The notes: generated from the sequence alone by a model not told the origin. 64,000 nt of DNA from Eubacterium_G segne (GCF_014287775.1 NZ_JACOOZ010000007.1:1-64000); one strand, 5' to 3'; shown: positions 44,442-53,385, counted from the stretch's first letter. Translations and numbers: made by a program.

Positions 44442-44738
44442 TTATTCTTCAAAAGTTTTTGGAACTACAAAAGCACCATCTCTTTCTTCCGGTGCATTCT
44501 TTAATATATTGTCCCTGTCATCGCCATTTGTTACAACGTCTTCCCTGAATACATTGCTAACAGGAAAAACATGACTCATAGGCTCAACACTGCTTGTATC
44601 TAATTCATTTAACTTATCAATATAGTCAAGCATTTTTCCCATATCTGCTTTTGCTTTTTCCTTTTCTTCGTCAGACAATTCCAGCTTTGCCAAAATTCCA
44701 ACATACTCAATTGTTTCATCTGAAATGATATTAGCCAT
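44442..44738 (-). CDS. gatC: Asp-tRNA(Asn)/Glu-tRNA(Gln) amidotransferase subunit C
   Basis: Small subunit that wraps and stabilises GatA, 98 residues. The motif ETIEYVGILAKLELSDEEK near the N-terminus and the DTSSVEPMSHVFP stretch near residue 60 are typical. Two adjacent ATGs exist (44741 and 44738). The second gives better spacing to AAGGAGG. It is the first gene of gatC-gatA-gatB, a common order in Firmicutes. It implies indirect synthesis of Gln-tRNA and/or Asn-tRNA. Confidence 0.94.
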   Translation of the reverse strand: MANIISDETIEYVGILAKLELSDEEKEKAKADMGKMLDYIDKLNELDTSSVEPMSHVFPVSNVFREDVVTNGDDRDNILKNAPEERDGAFVVPKTFEE

Positions 44739-44894
44739 CATTACCTCCTTGTACTATGCCCTCCACACAAAAAGGCATAATTTTTACACTTAACTTATAT
44801 CTTAAAAAATATCTAATCAAATGTCAATTTTAATTAGAAAGAAGTTAATAATAATTAGTAGCATATTCACATCATAATTAAAAATTTGTTACAT

Positions 44895-44923
44895 TGACAT
44901 TTTTCGTCACGGGACTTATACTA
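44895..44923 (+). promoter_or_regulatory. Promoter of the glycan operon
   Basis: A perfect TTGACA (44895-44900), a 17-bp spacer and TATACT (44918-44923) lie about 50 bp before the glycosyltransferase ATG. It is one of the best sigma-A promoters in the window, so strong constitutive expression is likely. Confidence 0.75.
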
Positions 44924-44974
44924 ACTCTATCTATGTGATTATGGATAAAAGAAACTATTAATAAGGAGAAAACA

Positions 44975-45940
44975 ATGAAACTTATTATTCAGGTGCCTTG
45001 TTATAACGAGGCAGAAACTTTGGAAATCGCTTTAAATGATTTGCCTAAACACATCGACGGTATTGACACAATAGAATACTTAATTATCAATGACGGCAGT
45101 GCGGATAATACTGTAGAAGTTGCAAAGAACTGGGGAGTAAACTATGTAGTAAACTTCAAACAGAATAAAGGTCTGGCTAAGGGATTTATGGCAGGACTTG
45201 ATGCATGTCTTAGAAATGGTGCAGATATTATTGTAAACACTGATGCTGATAATCAGTATTGCGGAGATGATATTGAGAAACTTGTTCGTCCTATCTTAGA
45301 CGAAAAAGCTGACATTGTAATAGGTGAACGTCCTATTGATAACACGGCACATTTCTCACCTTTAAAGAAAAAACTTCAGCATTTAGGAAGCTGGACTGTA
45401 AGAGTTGCATCTCATTCAGATATTCCTGATGCTCCTAGCGGATTTAGGGCATACAGCCGTGAAGCTGCTATGAGACTTAATGTTGTAAATGAATACACAT
45501 ATACTTTAGAGACTATTGTTCAGGCAGGAAGAACAAAGATGGCAATGACATCTGTTCCTATCAGAACTAACCCTGAACTTAGAAAATCAAGATTATTCAG
45601 TAGTATGTTTGGTTACGTTAAGCGTTCCACTGTTACTATTGTAAGATCATTTATGATGTACAAGCCTCTTAAGTTCTTTGGAATTATAGGTGGAATCCTT
45701 TTTCTTTTAGGTGTTACCCTTGGAATAAGATTCCTTGTATATATGTTTATGGGAAGTGGAAATGGTCACATCCAGTCGCTTATATTAGCAAGCACATTCA
45801 TTCTTATGGGTGTTCAGACATTTATTATTGCACTTCAGGCTGACAACATTGCCGCTAACCGAAAGATTCTTGAGGATGTACAGTATCATGTACGTAAATT
45901 AGATTATGATTCTGAAAAAGACAAACAGGAGCAGAAATAA
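44975..45940 (+). CDS. Membrane-associated family 2 glycosyltransferase
   Basis: The 321-residue protein has a GT-A domain at about 1-220: VPCYNEAETLEIAL (about 7-20), INDGSADNT and the metal-binding NTDADNQY (about 90). The acceptor-side motif DAPSGFRAYSREA (about 152) places it near polyprenyl-phosphate sugar transferases such as dolichyl-phosphate mannose synthase or GtrB. Two transmembrane helices (about 235-300) anchor it. It probably transfers a sugar to a lipid carrier at the inner face of the membrane. Its stop codon touches the ATG of the next gene, so translation is coupled. Confidence 0.8.
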   Translation: MKLIIQVPCYNEAETLEIALNDLPKHIDGIDTIEYLIINDGSADNTVEVAKNWGVNYVVNFKQNKGLAKGFMAGLDACLRNGADIIVNTDADNQYCGDDIEKLVRPILDEKADIVIGERPIDNTAHFSPLKKKLQHLGSWTVRVASHSDIPDAPSGFRAYSREAAMRLNVVNEYTYTLETIVQAGRTKMAMTSVPIRTNPELRKSRLFSSMFGYVKRSTVTIVRSFMMYKPLKFFGIIGGILFLLGVTLGIRFLVYMFMGSGNGHIQSLILASTFILMGVQTFIIALQADNIAANRKILEDVQYHVRKLDYDSEKDKQEQK

Positions 45941-48250
45941 ATGAGAGACGTTTTTATCGGCATTACTGCAGCTTCATACAGTGGTAACAAGGGAGCTGCC
46001 GCAATGCTTCAAAGTTCAATAAAGCAGTTGCATGATATTTACGGCGACAGACTTAACATTAATCTTATGTCTGTGTATCCGGGCGAGGACAAAAAGCAGT
46101 TGCCTTACGACTTTATTAATATAACTTCTACCAAACCGGAACAGCTTCTATTTATAGCTTTTCCTTTGGCCGTTTTATATAAGCTTTTAAAATGGTGTCC
46201 TCCTATAAAAAAACTTATTGCAAAAAATAAAATAATAAAAACTTACTTAAAAACCGATTTGGTTGTAGACGAAGCAGGTATTTCTTTTGTAGACAGCCGT
46301 GGATTTGTAATGAACACATACGCTTTTGTATGTGCCGCTGTTCCTATGCTTGTAGGAACTCCCGTTGTTAAATATTCACAGGCTCTTGGTACTTTCAAAA
46401 ATCCATATAACAAATTTCTTGCTAAATGGATTTTGCCAAAGTTAAAACTTATCTGTGCCCGTGGTCAGAAAACCTATGATAACCTTATGGGCATCGGCGT
46501 TAAGGATAATGTAAAGCTCTGCGCCGACGGAGCTTTTTCCATGGAAGACAGTCCATATTGGAATGAGGAAGTAAACAGGGTTTGCAGTGAAGATTCTTTT
46601 TACAATGACAATGTTGTGGGGCTTTCCATTAGTTCAGTTGTGGAGAAGAAATGTACAAAAATGGGAATTGCCTACAAGGATACCATGGTTTCTTTTATTA
46701 ACTGGTTAAATTCTAAAGGATATAATGTTGTTCTAATTGCCAATGCTGCAAGAGTTAACAGTGAAAAGTCAAGAAACAATGACCTGATGGTGGGAGATGC
46801 CATTTATGCTGATGTAGCTGACAAGGATAAGGTTCGCTGGTATCACAAGGAAATGGATGCAGAAGAAATCAGGGCATATATCGGAAAATGCCGTTTTCTG
46901 GTAGCTTCAAGATTCCATGCCATGATTGGTTCCCTTGAGCAGAAGGTTCCTGTACTTCTTATTGGCTGGAGTCATAAATATCAGGAAGTTCTTGATATGT
47001 TTGAGCTGGGTCAGTACGCCATTGACTTTTCTAAATTGGAATTGTCAGAGCTTGAAAAAAGCTTTAACGACTTTGTTTCAGCAGAAGATGATATTCGTAA
47101 AAAGCTTGACAAAAATCTTGACAGTGTTCTTGCAAGTTCAAGAAATAATATTAAATACATTAGCGAAATCATTGACGAAATTATGGCAAAGCCTTACAAA
47201 AAAGCTAAACTTCTGGATTTTAAAAACCCTGATAAATATATCGGTCCTCATATAGGATGTAAGAAGGGATATGGAACCAATGAGGGAATCAGAGCCAATG
47301 CAGCTTCCGGCGGTATGGTTACATCATTACTTTGTAATCTGTTAAAGCACGGAGACATTGATGGTGCATGGGTAACTAAAACTGATTTTGTAAACGGTGA
47401 ATTATCATACAAGACTTATGTTGCAACTACAGAAGAAGAAATACGCGATGCTTCATCTTCTGTTTACATGACTATTCCTCTTCTAAAACATATTGATGTA
47501 ATAAAGAATTTTAACGGAAAAGTTGCGGTTGTTATGACACCTTGTATGCTTCGTGGATTAGATGCCATACTAAAAAAGGACGATGCTTTAAGAGAGAAGG
47601 TTGTTCTTAAACTTGGATTATATTGCAGTGGTACCCACTCACCAAAAGCTACTACTCTTTCCATGGAGAAGTCAGGCATTCCATCTGAGGATGCTACCCG
47701 TCTTTATTACAGACGTGGACATTGGCGTGGTACCTCAAGTGTTATATACAAAGACGGCAGCGAAAAGCAGTTTTCATATTCAAAAACTATTTGTGCTTAC
47801 AAAAATGCCTACTTTTTTGAAAAAGACAGTTGTATGTACTGTCAGGATCACTATGCTAATTCCAGTGATATAAGCTTTGGTGATATTTGGCTTAAAGAAA
47901 TGAAGGGCAATCCTATTAAACACACAAGCTGTGTTATCAGAACTCAGAAGGCTTATGATTTTCTTGAACGTGCCATTAAAGACGGTGACATTTATGCAGA
48001 GCATATTAGCGACAGAGATATGGTAAGAAGCCAGAAACGTGCTTTAGTATTTAAGTTTAATGCTGCTAAGGCTAAGATGAATGCCGCACTTGATACCTCT
48101 GATAAATGTAAATGGAATCACAGGCTTGCCTTCCGTCTTGCAGAAAAGAACAAAAAGTATTCAGAAAAGCACTACGATAAGCTTGCTAAAAAACCAACCT
48201 GGTTTATTTACTACTATATGTGCTTTATAAGGGTACTTCTTAGTTTTTAG
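45941..48250 (+). CDS. Polysaccharide pyruvyltransferase-FrhB fusion protein
   Basis: The 769-residue protein joins two enzymes. Residues 1 to about 420 are a polysaccharide pyruvyltransferase (CsaB-like), starting ITAASYSGNKGAAAML, with DLVVDEAGISF and the conserved SRFHAMIG (about 323-330). Residues from about 430 are an F420 hydrogenase/dehydrogenase beta-subunit-like domain (FrhB). It has an N-terminal ASGGMVTSLL (about 455) and the iron-sulfur/flavin motif CMYCQDHYANSSDISFGDIW (631-650). CMLRGL is near 535. FrhB domains use flavin and iron-sulfur redox chemistry. Pairing this with ketal-pyruvate addition is odd, and the combined reaction is unknown. A fused partner in one glycan pathway is the simplest reading. 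Confidence 0.85.
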   Translation: MRDVFIGITAASYSGNKGAAAMLQSSIKQLHDIYGDRLNINLMSVYPGEDKKQLPYDFINITSTKPEQLLFIAFPLAVLYKLLKWCPPIKKLIAKNKIIKTYLKTDLVVDEAGISFVDSRGFVMNTYAFVCAAVPMLVGTPVVKYSQALGTFKNPYNKFLAKWILPKLKLICARGQKTYDNLMGIGVKDNVKLCADGAFSMEDSPYWNEEVNRVCSEDSFYNDNVVGLSISSVVEKKCTKMGIAYKDTMVSFINWLNSKGYNVVLIANAARVNSEKSRNNDLMVGDAIYADVADKDKVRWYHKEMDAEEIRAYIGKCRFLVASRFHAMIGSLEQKVPVLLIGWSHKYQEVLDMFELGQYAIDFSKLELSELEKSFNDFVSAEDDIRKKLDKNLDSVLASSRNNIKYISEIIDEIMAKPYKKAKLLDFKNPDKYIGPHIGCKKGYGTNEGIRANAASGGMVTSLLCNLLKHGDIDGAWVTKTDFVNGELSYKTYVATTEEEIRDASSSVYMTIPLLKHIDVIKNFNGKVAVVMTPCMLRGLDAILKKDDALREKVVLKLGLYCSGTHSPKATTLSMEKSGIPSEDATRLYYRRGHWRGTSSVIYKDGSEKQFSYSKTICAYKNAYFFEKDSCMYCQDHYANSSDISFGDIWLKEMKGNPIKHTSCVIRTQKAYDFLERAIKDGDIYAEHISDRDMVRSQKRALVFKFNAAKAKMNAALDTSDKCKWNHRLAFRLAEKNKKYSEKHYDKLAKKPTWFIYYYMCFIRVLLSF

Positions 48251-48259
48251 GAGATTATA

Positions 48260-49216
48260 ATGAAACAATATTTTAAAAATAACAAAGATAAAATTCTCAA
48301 AATAAGTAAAATTGTTTTCCTTATTCTTGTAGTGATTTTTCTTGCAAAATATTTTGCCACAAACATTGATGACATTAAGAAGCTTGATTTTAAAATGAAC
48401 TGGGGTGTTTTTGCCCTGTCAATGATTTTCTATTTTATTTACAAGATAACTCTTGCGTCACTGTGGCATTATATAACTTATTTAAATGATTCATCTATTA
48501 AATATAAGGATGCGGTAGTCAGCTATCTTTACTCCATTCTTGGGAAATACATTCCGGGGAAGGTCTTTATGTTAGCTGCACGTATTCCGGCATACGAAAA
48601 AGCCGGAGTTAAAATGAGAAAAGTTACTATATGCTTTTTCCTTGAAAACATATGCACTCTCTTAGGAGCTGCTTTTCTCTTTCTTATATCTCTGTTCTTT
48701 TTCCCTAATGCAGTTTTAAAGGATTACATGTGGGCAGTTGTTGCTCTTATTGTTGTTTTCTTTATCTGTATTAATCCAAAGATTATTAACTTCTTTTTAA
48801 GAATCCTTGGAAAAGCCATTAAGAAGGATGATATGGAAATTCCAATGACATATCTTCAGATGATTAAGGTTGTTGTTTTATTTATTGGTAACTGGCTCAT
48901 AGTGGGAATGGGATTTTACATGCTTGTTTATTCCATTTATCCGGTTCCAATCAGTGAAGCCCTTTACTGTGGTGGAATTTATGGATTGTCTGCAATAATC
49001 GGTATTCTCGCCATTTTCACTGTTTCAGGTCTTGGGGTAAGAGAAGGTATCATTGCTGTTGGACTTGCTCTTATAATGCCTAACAGCTACGTTGTAATCG
49101 TATCTATTATTTCAAGATTATGGGCAACTGTGGCAGAGCTTATACTTATTTTCATTGCCTTTATAATAACTAAGATTATGGCTTTTAGGGAAAAGAAAAA
49201 CATTGCAAGCAAATAA
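48260..49216 (+). CDS. Lysylphosphatidylglycerol synthetase-TM/AglD-like membrane protein
   Basis: The 318-residue protein has about eight transmembrane helices and the flippase-like pattern of the UPF0104/LPG_synthase_TM family. It includes a SYLYSILGKYIPGKVFML segment (about 88-105) and TVSGLGVREGIIAVGLAL near residue 255. It lacks the soluble aminoacyltransferase domain of MprF, so it is not a lysyl-PG synthase. Related proteins translocate or modify lipid-linked sugars. Shine-Dalgarno AGGAGAT lies before the ATG, 9 bp after the fusion gene. It completes the three-gene operon and probably acts on the lipid-linked product of the first gene. Confidence 0.78.
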   Translation: MKQYFKNNKDKILKISKIVFLILVVIFLAKYFATNIDDIKKLDFKMNWGVFALSMIFYFIYKITLASLWHYITYLNDSSIKYKDAVVSYLYSILGKYIPGKVFMLAARIPAYEKAGVKMRKVTICFFLENICTLLGAAFLFLISLFFFPNAVLKDYMWAVVALIVVFFICINPKIINFFLRILGKAIKKDDMEIPMTYLQMIKVVVLFIGNWLIVGMGFYMLVYSIYPVPISEALYCGGIYGLSAIIGILAIFTVSGLGVREGIIAVGLALIMPNSYVVIVSIISRLWATVAELILIFIAFIITKIMAFREKKNIASK

Positions 49217-49238
49217 AATTATTTAATACAGATTATAT

Positions 49239-49278
49239 AAAATACTGAAGTGGAATTTTCTCATTTCAGTATTTTTTT
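49239..49278 (+). terminator. Terminator of the glycan operon
   Basis: AAAATACTGAA pairs with TTTCAGTATTTT, a T run follows, and it lies about 20 bp after the last stop. Confidence 0.8.
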
Positions 49279-49280
49279 CA

Positions 49281-49309
49281 TTGAAAAAAGCTTCTCTTGT
49301 ATGTATAAT
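49281..49309 (+). promoter_or_regulatory. Promoter of the PRTase-like gene
   Basis: TTGAAA (49281-49286), a 17-bp spacer and a perfect TATAAT (49304-49309), directly after the previous terminator. Confidence 0.7.
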
Positions 49310-49367
49310 ATCCTTATAGTTATGGTCGGAATAAAACTAAATATTTACAAGCAGGGAGGACAATTCT

Positions 49368-50015
49368 ATGATTAAAAACAAGATTGTTAAATATTATGCC
49401 AGAAAAGACAGAAATATTGCCATTAAGGTAATTAACGGTCATTTTGTTACTACACATTCACACTTAAATTATTATCTGGATATGACTACCATGAAAACCC
49501 GTCAGAACGAGGCTGAACGTATCGCCATTGCTCTAAAGGATTACTACAATGTTATGGGAAAACCTATCGATACTATTGTATGCCTTGACAATTGCGAAGT
49601 CATAGGTGCATTTCTTGCCAGTGAACTAAGCCGTTCCGGAGTATTATCCATGAACGCCCACAAGACTATTTATGTGGTTACTCCTGAGTTTAATGCCAAC
49701 GGTCAGATGATTTTCAGGGATAATTTAAAGCCTGAAATTTACGGAAAAAATGTACTGCTTCTTTTAGCTTCTGCCACTACCGGCAAAACAGTAAGAACCA
49801 GTATTGAATGTATTGAATATTACGGTGGTATTCTTCAGGGGATATCCGCCATTTTCAGTGCTGTAGATTCCATTGACGGACACAGAATCGATGCTTTGTT
49901 CAGAGCTGAGGATATTCCAAACTATGAGGCATATCCATCCCATGACTGCCCTATGTGTAAAGCCGGTCAGTCTGTTGATGCCTTAGTAAACGGCTACGGA
50001 TATAGCGAAATATAA
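49368..50015 (+). CDS. Phosphoribosyltransferase-like protein
   Basis: The 215-residue protein resembles the orotate-PRTase-like proteins of Lachnospiraceae. A Rossmann-like PRTase core is at about 60-180, and TIVCLDNCEVIGAFLASEL leads into it. The place of the PRPP loop is ENVLLL-like: VLLLLASATTGKTVRTSIE (about 128-146), where the usual acidic pair (DD/ED) is replaced by AS. The tail CPMCKAGQSVDALVNGYGY has a CxxC. The missing acidic residues cast doubt on PRPP transfer, so it may be a regulator or a degenerate enzyme. The ATG follows GGGAGGACAATTCT. It is monocistronic with its own promoter. Confidence 0.6.
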   Translation: MIKNKIVKYYARKDRNIAIKVINGHFVTTHSHLNYYLDMTTMKTRQNEAERIAIALKDYYNVMGKPIDTIVCLDNCEVIGAFLASELSRSGVLSMNAHKTIYVVTPEFNANGQMIFRDNLKPEIYGKNVLLLLASATTGKTVRTSIECIEYYGGILQGISAIFSAVDSIDGHRIDALFRAEDIPNYEAYPSHDCPMCKAGQSVDALVNGYGYSEI

Positions 50016-50069
50016 AGTAAATAATTGTGATAATATAAAAATGCCCAGGTTGTATAAGGCATTGCAATG

Positions 50070-50115
50070 ATAGAAAAAAAGACTTTGACTGTAATCAGAC
50101 AGAGTCTTTTTCTAT
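50070..50115 (+). terminator. Terminator of the PRTase-like gene
   Basis: ATAGAAAAA with TTTTTCTAT and an AGACT/AGTCT pair form the stem about 55 bp after the stop. Confidence 0.65.
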
Positions 50116-50133
50116 GTCTAAAGTCCGCACAAT

Positions 50134-50170
50134 AAAAAATGATGTAGCCCGTGTTATTCGGATTACATCA
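50134..50170 (-). terminator. Terminator of the UPF0340 gene
   Basis: On the minus strand, TGATGTA and TACATCA with an inner CCG/CGG pair, then a TTTTTTATT tract. It lies between convergent genes. Confidence 0.7.
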
Positions 50171-50223
50171 CTCTTTTTAAATATGATATTATTAACTCCC
50201 GGAAAAATATATTTTTTATATTT

Positions 50224-50769
50224 CTACATTAATTTGTCATCATAAACAGCTCTTTCACCGCCAATATATTTTGGTCTTACTCTTGCTGCCAAAACCAGGG
50301 CTTCTCCTAACTTATTGTTTTCCAGACGTACCGGAACTGCAACCTTCTTTAAATGCATTCCTATAAGAGTGCCGCCAATATCAATTCCTGCATCAGCCTT
50401 TATTTCTTCCACCACAACAGGATTCTTAAATGTCTTATACGCCGTAGTTCCAAAAGAACCACCTGCCTTTGGCTGTGGCACAACGTTAACAATTTCTGCA
50501 AAAGGAACTGCTTCTCTCTCCACTACTATTGCCCTGTTAAGATGTTCACAACACTGTGCTGCTAAGTATATTCCCTTTTCTTCCAGCACACTGTACAATC
50601 CTTTAAACAATGCCTTGGCAACTTCCAAATTAGAATTGCTTCCTATTTTGTCACCACAAACTTCACTAGAGGAGCATCCCACCACAAGAATCTGTCCTTT
50701 TTTTAATTTTGCCTTTTCTATAATTTCATTGGCAATATTTTCTGCCTGCTTTGTAATTTCTGAATACAT
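50224..50769 (-). CDS. UPF0340 (TIGR01440/YwlG) family protein
   Basis: The 181-residue protein has the family opening MYSEITKQAENIANEIIE, LVVGCSSSEVCGDKIG (about 30-45) and AAQCCEHLNRAIVVERE (about 67). The GGSFGTTAYKTF region and DAGIDIGGTLIGMHLK (about 130) follow. No function is established for the family, although it is widespread in Firmicutes. The Cys/His cluster near residue 70 could bind a ligand. I chose the ATG at 50769, with AGAGGAGGCTATT before it; the longer frame to 50859 adds hydrophobic residues not seen in the family. Confidence 0.8.
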   Translation of the reverse strand: MYSEITKQAENIANEIIEKAKLKKGQILVVGCSSSEVCGDKIGSNSNLEVAKALFKGLYSVLEEKGIYLAAQCCEHLNRAIVVEREAVPFAEIVNVVPQPKAGGSFGTTAYKTFKNPVVVEEIKADAGIDIGGTLIGMHLKKVAVPVRLENNKLGEALVLAARVRPKYIGGERAVYDDKLM

Positions 50770-50876
50770 AATAGCCTCCTCTTTTAATGTATAAAATTCT
50801 TCCACATCAAAATACATTATAGCAGTGAATGGTATTATTAATATGCCCAATTTATGCAAAAATTATATTATCAGTT

Positions 50877-52367
50877 TTAAGATTCTGCGTAGAAAATAGC
50901 ACAGTCTACAGCCTTTTTCCATCCTGCAATTTTCTTTTCCACAATATTTTCATCCATTTTTCTCTGGAATCTTCTGTCAATTTCCATATTCTCCACTATC
51001 TCCGCCTTACTACTCCAATATCCTGTAGCAAGTCCTGCAAGATATGCCGCACCAAGGGCTGTAGTTTCTATTACTTTAGGTCTTGCAACGGTCTTTCCTG
51101 TAATGTCTGACTGAAACTGCATTAAAAGATTGTTTGCACAGGCTCCACCGTCAACCTTTATGGAGGTTATTTCATCTCCGAAATCCTGTTCCATTGCCTT
51201 TAATACATCATATGTCTGGTATGCAAGAGATTCCAGGGTTGCCCTTACAAAATGCTCCCTTTTAGTGCCTCTTGTTATTCCCACTACCGTTCCTCTTGCT
51301 TCCTGTTTCCAATATGGAGCTCCCATACCGGTAAATGCCGGAACTACATACACTCCTCCTGAATCTGAAACCTTTGAAGCCACATCCTCACTGTCTGATG
51401 CATTGTCAATCATTCGCATTTGGTCCCTTAACCACTGAATGGATGCACCTGCCACAAACACACTGCCTTCTAAAGCGTACTCTGCCTTATCTGTAGATGC
51501 GGCAATGGTAGTAATCAAACCGTTTTTTGACTCTACCGGAGTATTGCCCGTATTCATTAACAAAAAGCATCCTGTCCCATATGTATTTTTTACATCTCCC
51601 CTGTTAAAGCACCCCTGTCCGAAAAGTGCTGCCTGCTGGTCTCCTGCCACACCGCTTATAGGAATTTTTTTGCCCAAAATATCCTCTTTAGTATATCCGA
51701 AGACTCCGCTGGAAGGCTTTACCTCCGGTAACATATTTTGGGGAATATCAAGAATTTTTAGCAAATCTTCATCCCACTTTAACTGTTTTATGTTAAAAAT
51801 CATGGTTCTTCCTGCATTGGTGTAATCTGTAGCATGAATTTCACCGCCGCTTAATTTCCACATAAGCCATGAATCAATTGTTCCAAATAAGAGCTGCCCT
51901 TTTTGCGCCTTAACCTTTGCTCCCTTAACGTTGTCTAGTATCCATTTAATTTTTGTTCCTGAAAAATATGCATCAGGCACTAAACCTGTTTTTTTTCTTA
52001 TTTCGTCCTTATAGCCTTTAGCTATTAAATCATCAACTATATCTGCCGTTCTTCTGCACTGCCATACAATTGCATTATATATAGGTTTTCCTGTATCTTT
52101 GTCCCAAACCACTGTGGTTTCACGCTGATTCGTTATTCCTATGGCCTCTATATCCTCTCCTGTGGCCCCTGATTCCTTCATTACCTCTTCCATGGTGAGA
52201 AGCTGTGTCATCCATATTTCCTCAGGATTGTGCTCAACCCAGCCGGGATTAGGAAAAATCTGTTCAAATTCTTTATTTGCCTGGGCTATAATTCTGCCTT
52301 TTTTATCAAATAAAATAGTTCTTGAGCTAGTGGTTCCCTGGTCTAATGCCATAATATATTTTCCCAT
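50877..52367 (-). CDS. glpK: Glycerol kinase
   Basis: ATP-dependent phosphorylation of glycerol to glycerol 3-phosphate, FGGY family, 496 residues. It opens MALDQGTTSSRTILFD and has the family signatures IKVDGGACANNLLMQFQSDI (about 400) and GVAGDQQAALFGQGCF (about 240). In Bacillus and Enterococcus the loop before that block carries a histidine phosphorylated by HPr. Here the loop reads GYTKEDILGKKIPISG and has none. No glpF or glpD is adjacent. The ATG at 52367 has GGAGG 6 bp away; the ATG at 52373 would overlap the ribosome site. It has its own promoter. Confidence 0.94.
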   Translation of the reverse strand: MGKYIMALDQGTTSSRTILFDKKGRIIAQANKEFEQIFPNPGWVEHNPEEIWMTQLLTMEEVMKESGATGEDIEAIGITNQRETTVVWDKDTGKPIYNAIVWQCRRTADIVDDLIAKGYKDEIRKKTGLVPDAYFSGTKIKWILDNVKGAKVKAQKGQLLFGTIDSWLMWKLSGGEIHATDYTNAGRTMIFNIKQLKWDEDLLKILDIPQNMLPEVKPSSGVFGYTKEDILGKKIPISGVAGDQQAALFGQGCFNRGDVKNTYGTGCFLLMNTGNTPVESKNGLITTIAASTDKAEYALEGSVFVAGASIQWLRDQMRMIDNASDSEDVASKVSDSGGVYVVPAFTGMGAPYWKQEARGTVVGITRGTKREHFVRATLESLAYQTYDVLKAMEQDFGDEITSIKVDGGACANNLLMQFQSDITGKTVARPKVIETTALGAAYLAGLATGYWSSKAEIVENMEIDRRFQRKMDENIVEKKIAGWKKAVDCAIFYAES

Positions 52368-52404
52368 GTTCATCCTCCGTACATTAATAATCCGTAACAG
52401 AATA

Positions 52405-52433
52405 ATTGTAATTCATTTTAATTAATTTGGCAA
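52405..52433 (-). promoter_or_regulatory. glpK promoter
   Basis: TTGCCA (52428-52433), a 17-bp spacer and TACAAT (52405-52410). Each hexamer matches consensus at five or four of six positions. Confidence 0.6.
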
Positions 52434-52447
52434 ACTTTAGGCAATAG

Positions 52448-52487
52448 AAAAAAGCTGCCATATTTGCTTTTTTGCATCTATGACAGC
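52448..52487 (-). terminator. Terminator of spoIIQ
   Basis: GGCTG, CATA and TGC pair with GCA, TATG and CAGC around an A-rich loop, followed by six T residues. The adjoining 52490-52599 bases are AT-rich, with a further weak GCAAC/GTTGC stem. Confidence 0.75.
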
Positions 52488-52599
52488 CAAATCTATTTAA
52501 AGCAACAGGTAAATACCTTATTGCCTGCTGCACCCTATAAATACAGCCAATAGACTTTTCATAATCTTATTCTATTCAGTTTTTAGTTAAGTGTTACTG

Positions 52600-53385
52600 T
52601 TAATCTTCATAATTAATAAAATTTAACGGGTCAACAGTTTCACCATCTTTAGCTATTCCAAAGTAGACATTGTCTCCTTCTTTTGTGTAATATCTTGTAG
52701 GAGAATTAACATAAGCAATTGTCTGACCTGCCTCAACATAATCTCCGGCTGCCACCTCAGGATTTACTATCTGTCCATAGGTTGCAATATACCCATTACC
52801 AATTGCCTGATTTATGCATACTCCCAACTCGTCATCTTCATCAATAGCAGTAATAACTCCGGCTGCTGCCGCTTTAATTGCAGTACCCTTAGCACTTTGG
52901 ATTACAATGCCCGGATTACACTTGTATTCATTTAATGTTGAATAATATACAGTGCTTTCCATATCATAAGGGATTAATATGCTTCCCTCTACCGGCCACA
53001 ACAACTTACTGTTTTTGTCAAATTTAAGAGATTTTATTTGTGCTGCAGCAGCTTCTGACAAGCCATACATATAATCATCACCTTTGGCATTTGATTCAGT
53101 GTTTTCGTCTACTACCTTATTTGCATCTGCTACATTAGTGTCATTTTTTACCGTTCCAAAGTAGCTTTCTAAATCTGCCACACGGTCCCCTTCTGTTGTT
53201 GTTTCTTCAACTACATTCTGTGCTGCTTCTACATTTTTATCATCTGCAGTAGTTGCAACGTTTTCTGCTTTTTTTAAATTAACGACATTTCTCTGACCTT
53301 TCTGTCCTATAAAATATGTTCCTGTGGCCACTACTGTTAATGCCATCACGCAGACAACGATTGCTGCAATAAATTTCTTATCCAT
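52600..53385 (-). CDS. spoIIQ: Stage II sporulation protein Q-like, LytM domain without zinc ligands
   Basis: The 261-residue protein has one N-terminal transmembrane helix (IAAIVVCVMALTVVATG, about 5-21), a polar linker and a C-terminal LytM/M23-like domain (about 140-255). In active M23 enzymes the motifs are HxxxD and HxH. Here they read NPGIVIQ and ATYGQI, so the zinc ligands are gone. The position next to spoIID matches the SpoIIQ of clostridia, which forms the forespore side of the channel with SpoIIIAH. I chose the ATG at 53385, with GAGGTGATGAGT before it. A structural rather than hydrolytic role is likely. Confidence 0.78.
   Translation of the reverse strand: MDKKFIAAIVVCVMALTVVATGTYFIGQKGQRNVVNLKKAENVATTADDKNVEAAQNVVEETTTEGDRVADLESYFGTVKNDTNVADANKVVDENTESNAKGDDYMYGLSEAAAAQIKSLKFDKNSKLLWPVEGSILIPYDMESTVYYSTLNEYKCNPGIVIQSAKGTAIKAAAAGVITAIDEDDELGVCINQAIGNGYIATYGQIVNPEVAAGDYVEAGQTIAYVNSPTRYYTKEGDNVYFGIAKDGETVDPLNFINYED

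Noticed and set aside
48260..49216. MprF-type lysyl-phosphatidylglycerol synthase
   Set aside because: Only the membrane part is present; the soluble aminoacyltransferase domain is absent.
52600..53385. Active M23 endopeptidase
   Set aside because: Both metal-binding motifs are missing; SpoIIQ position and membrane anchor explain it better.
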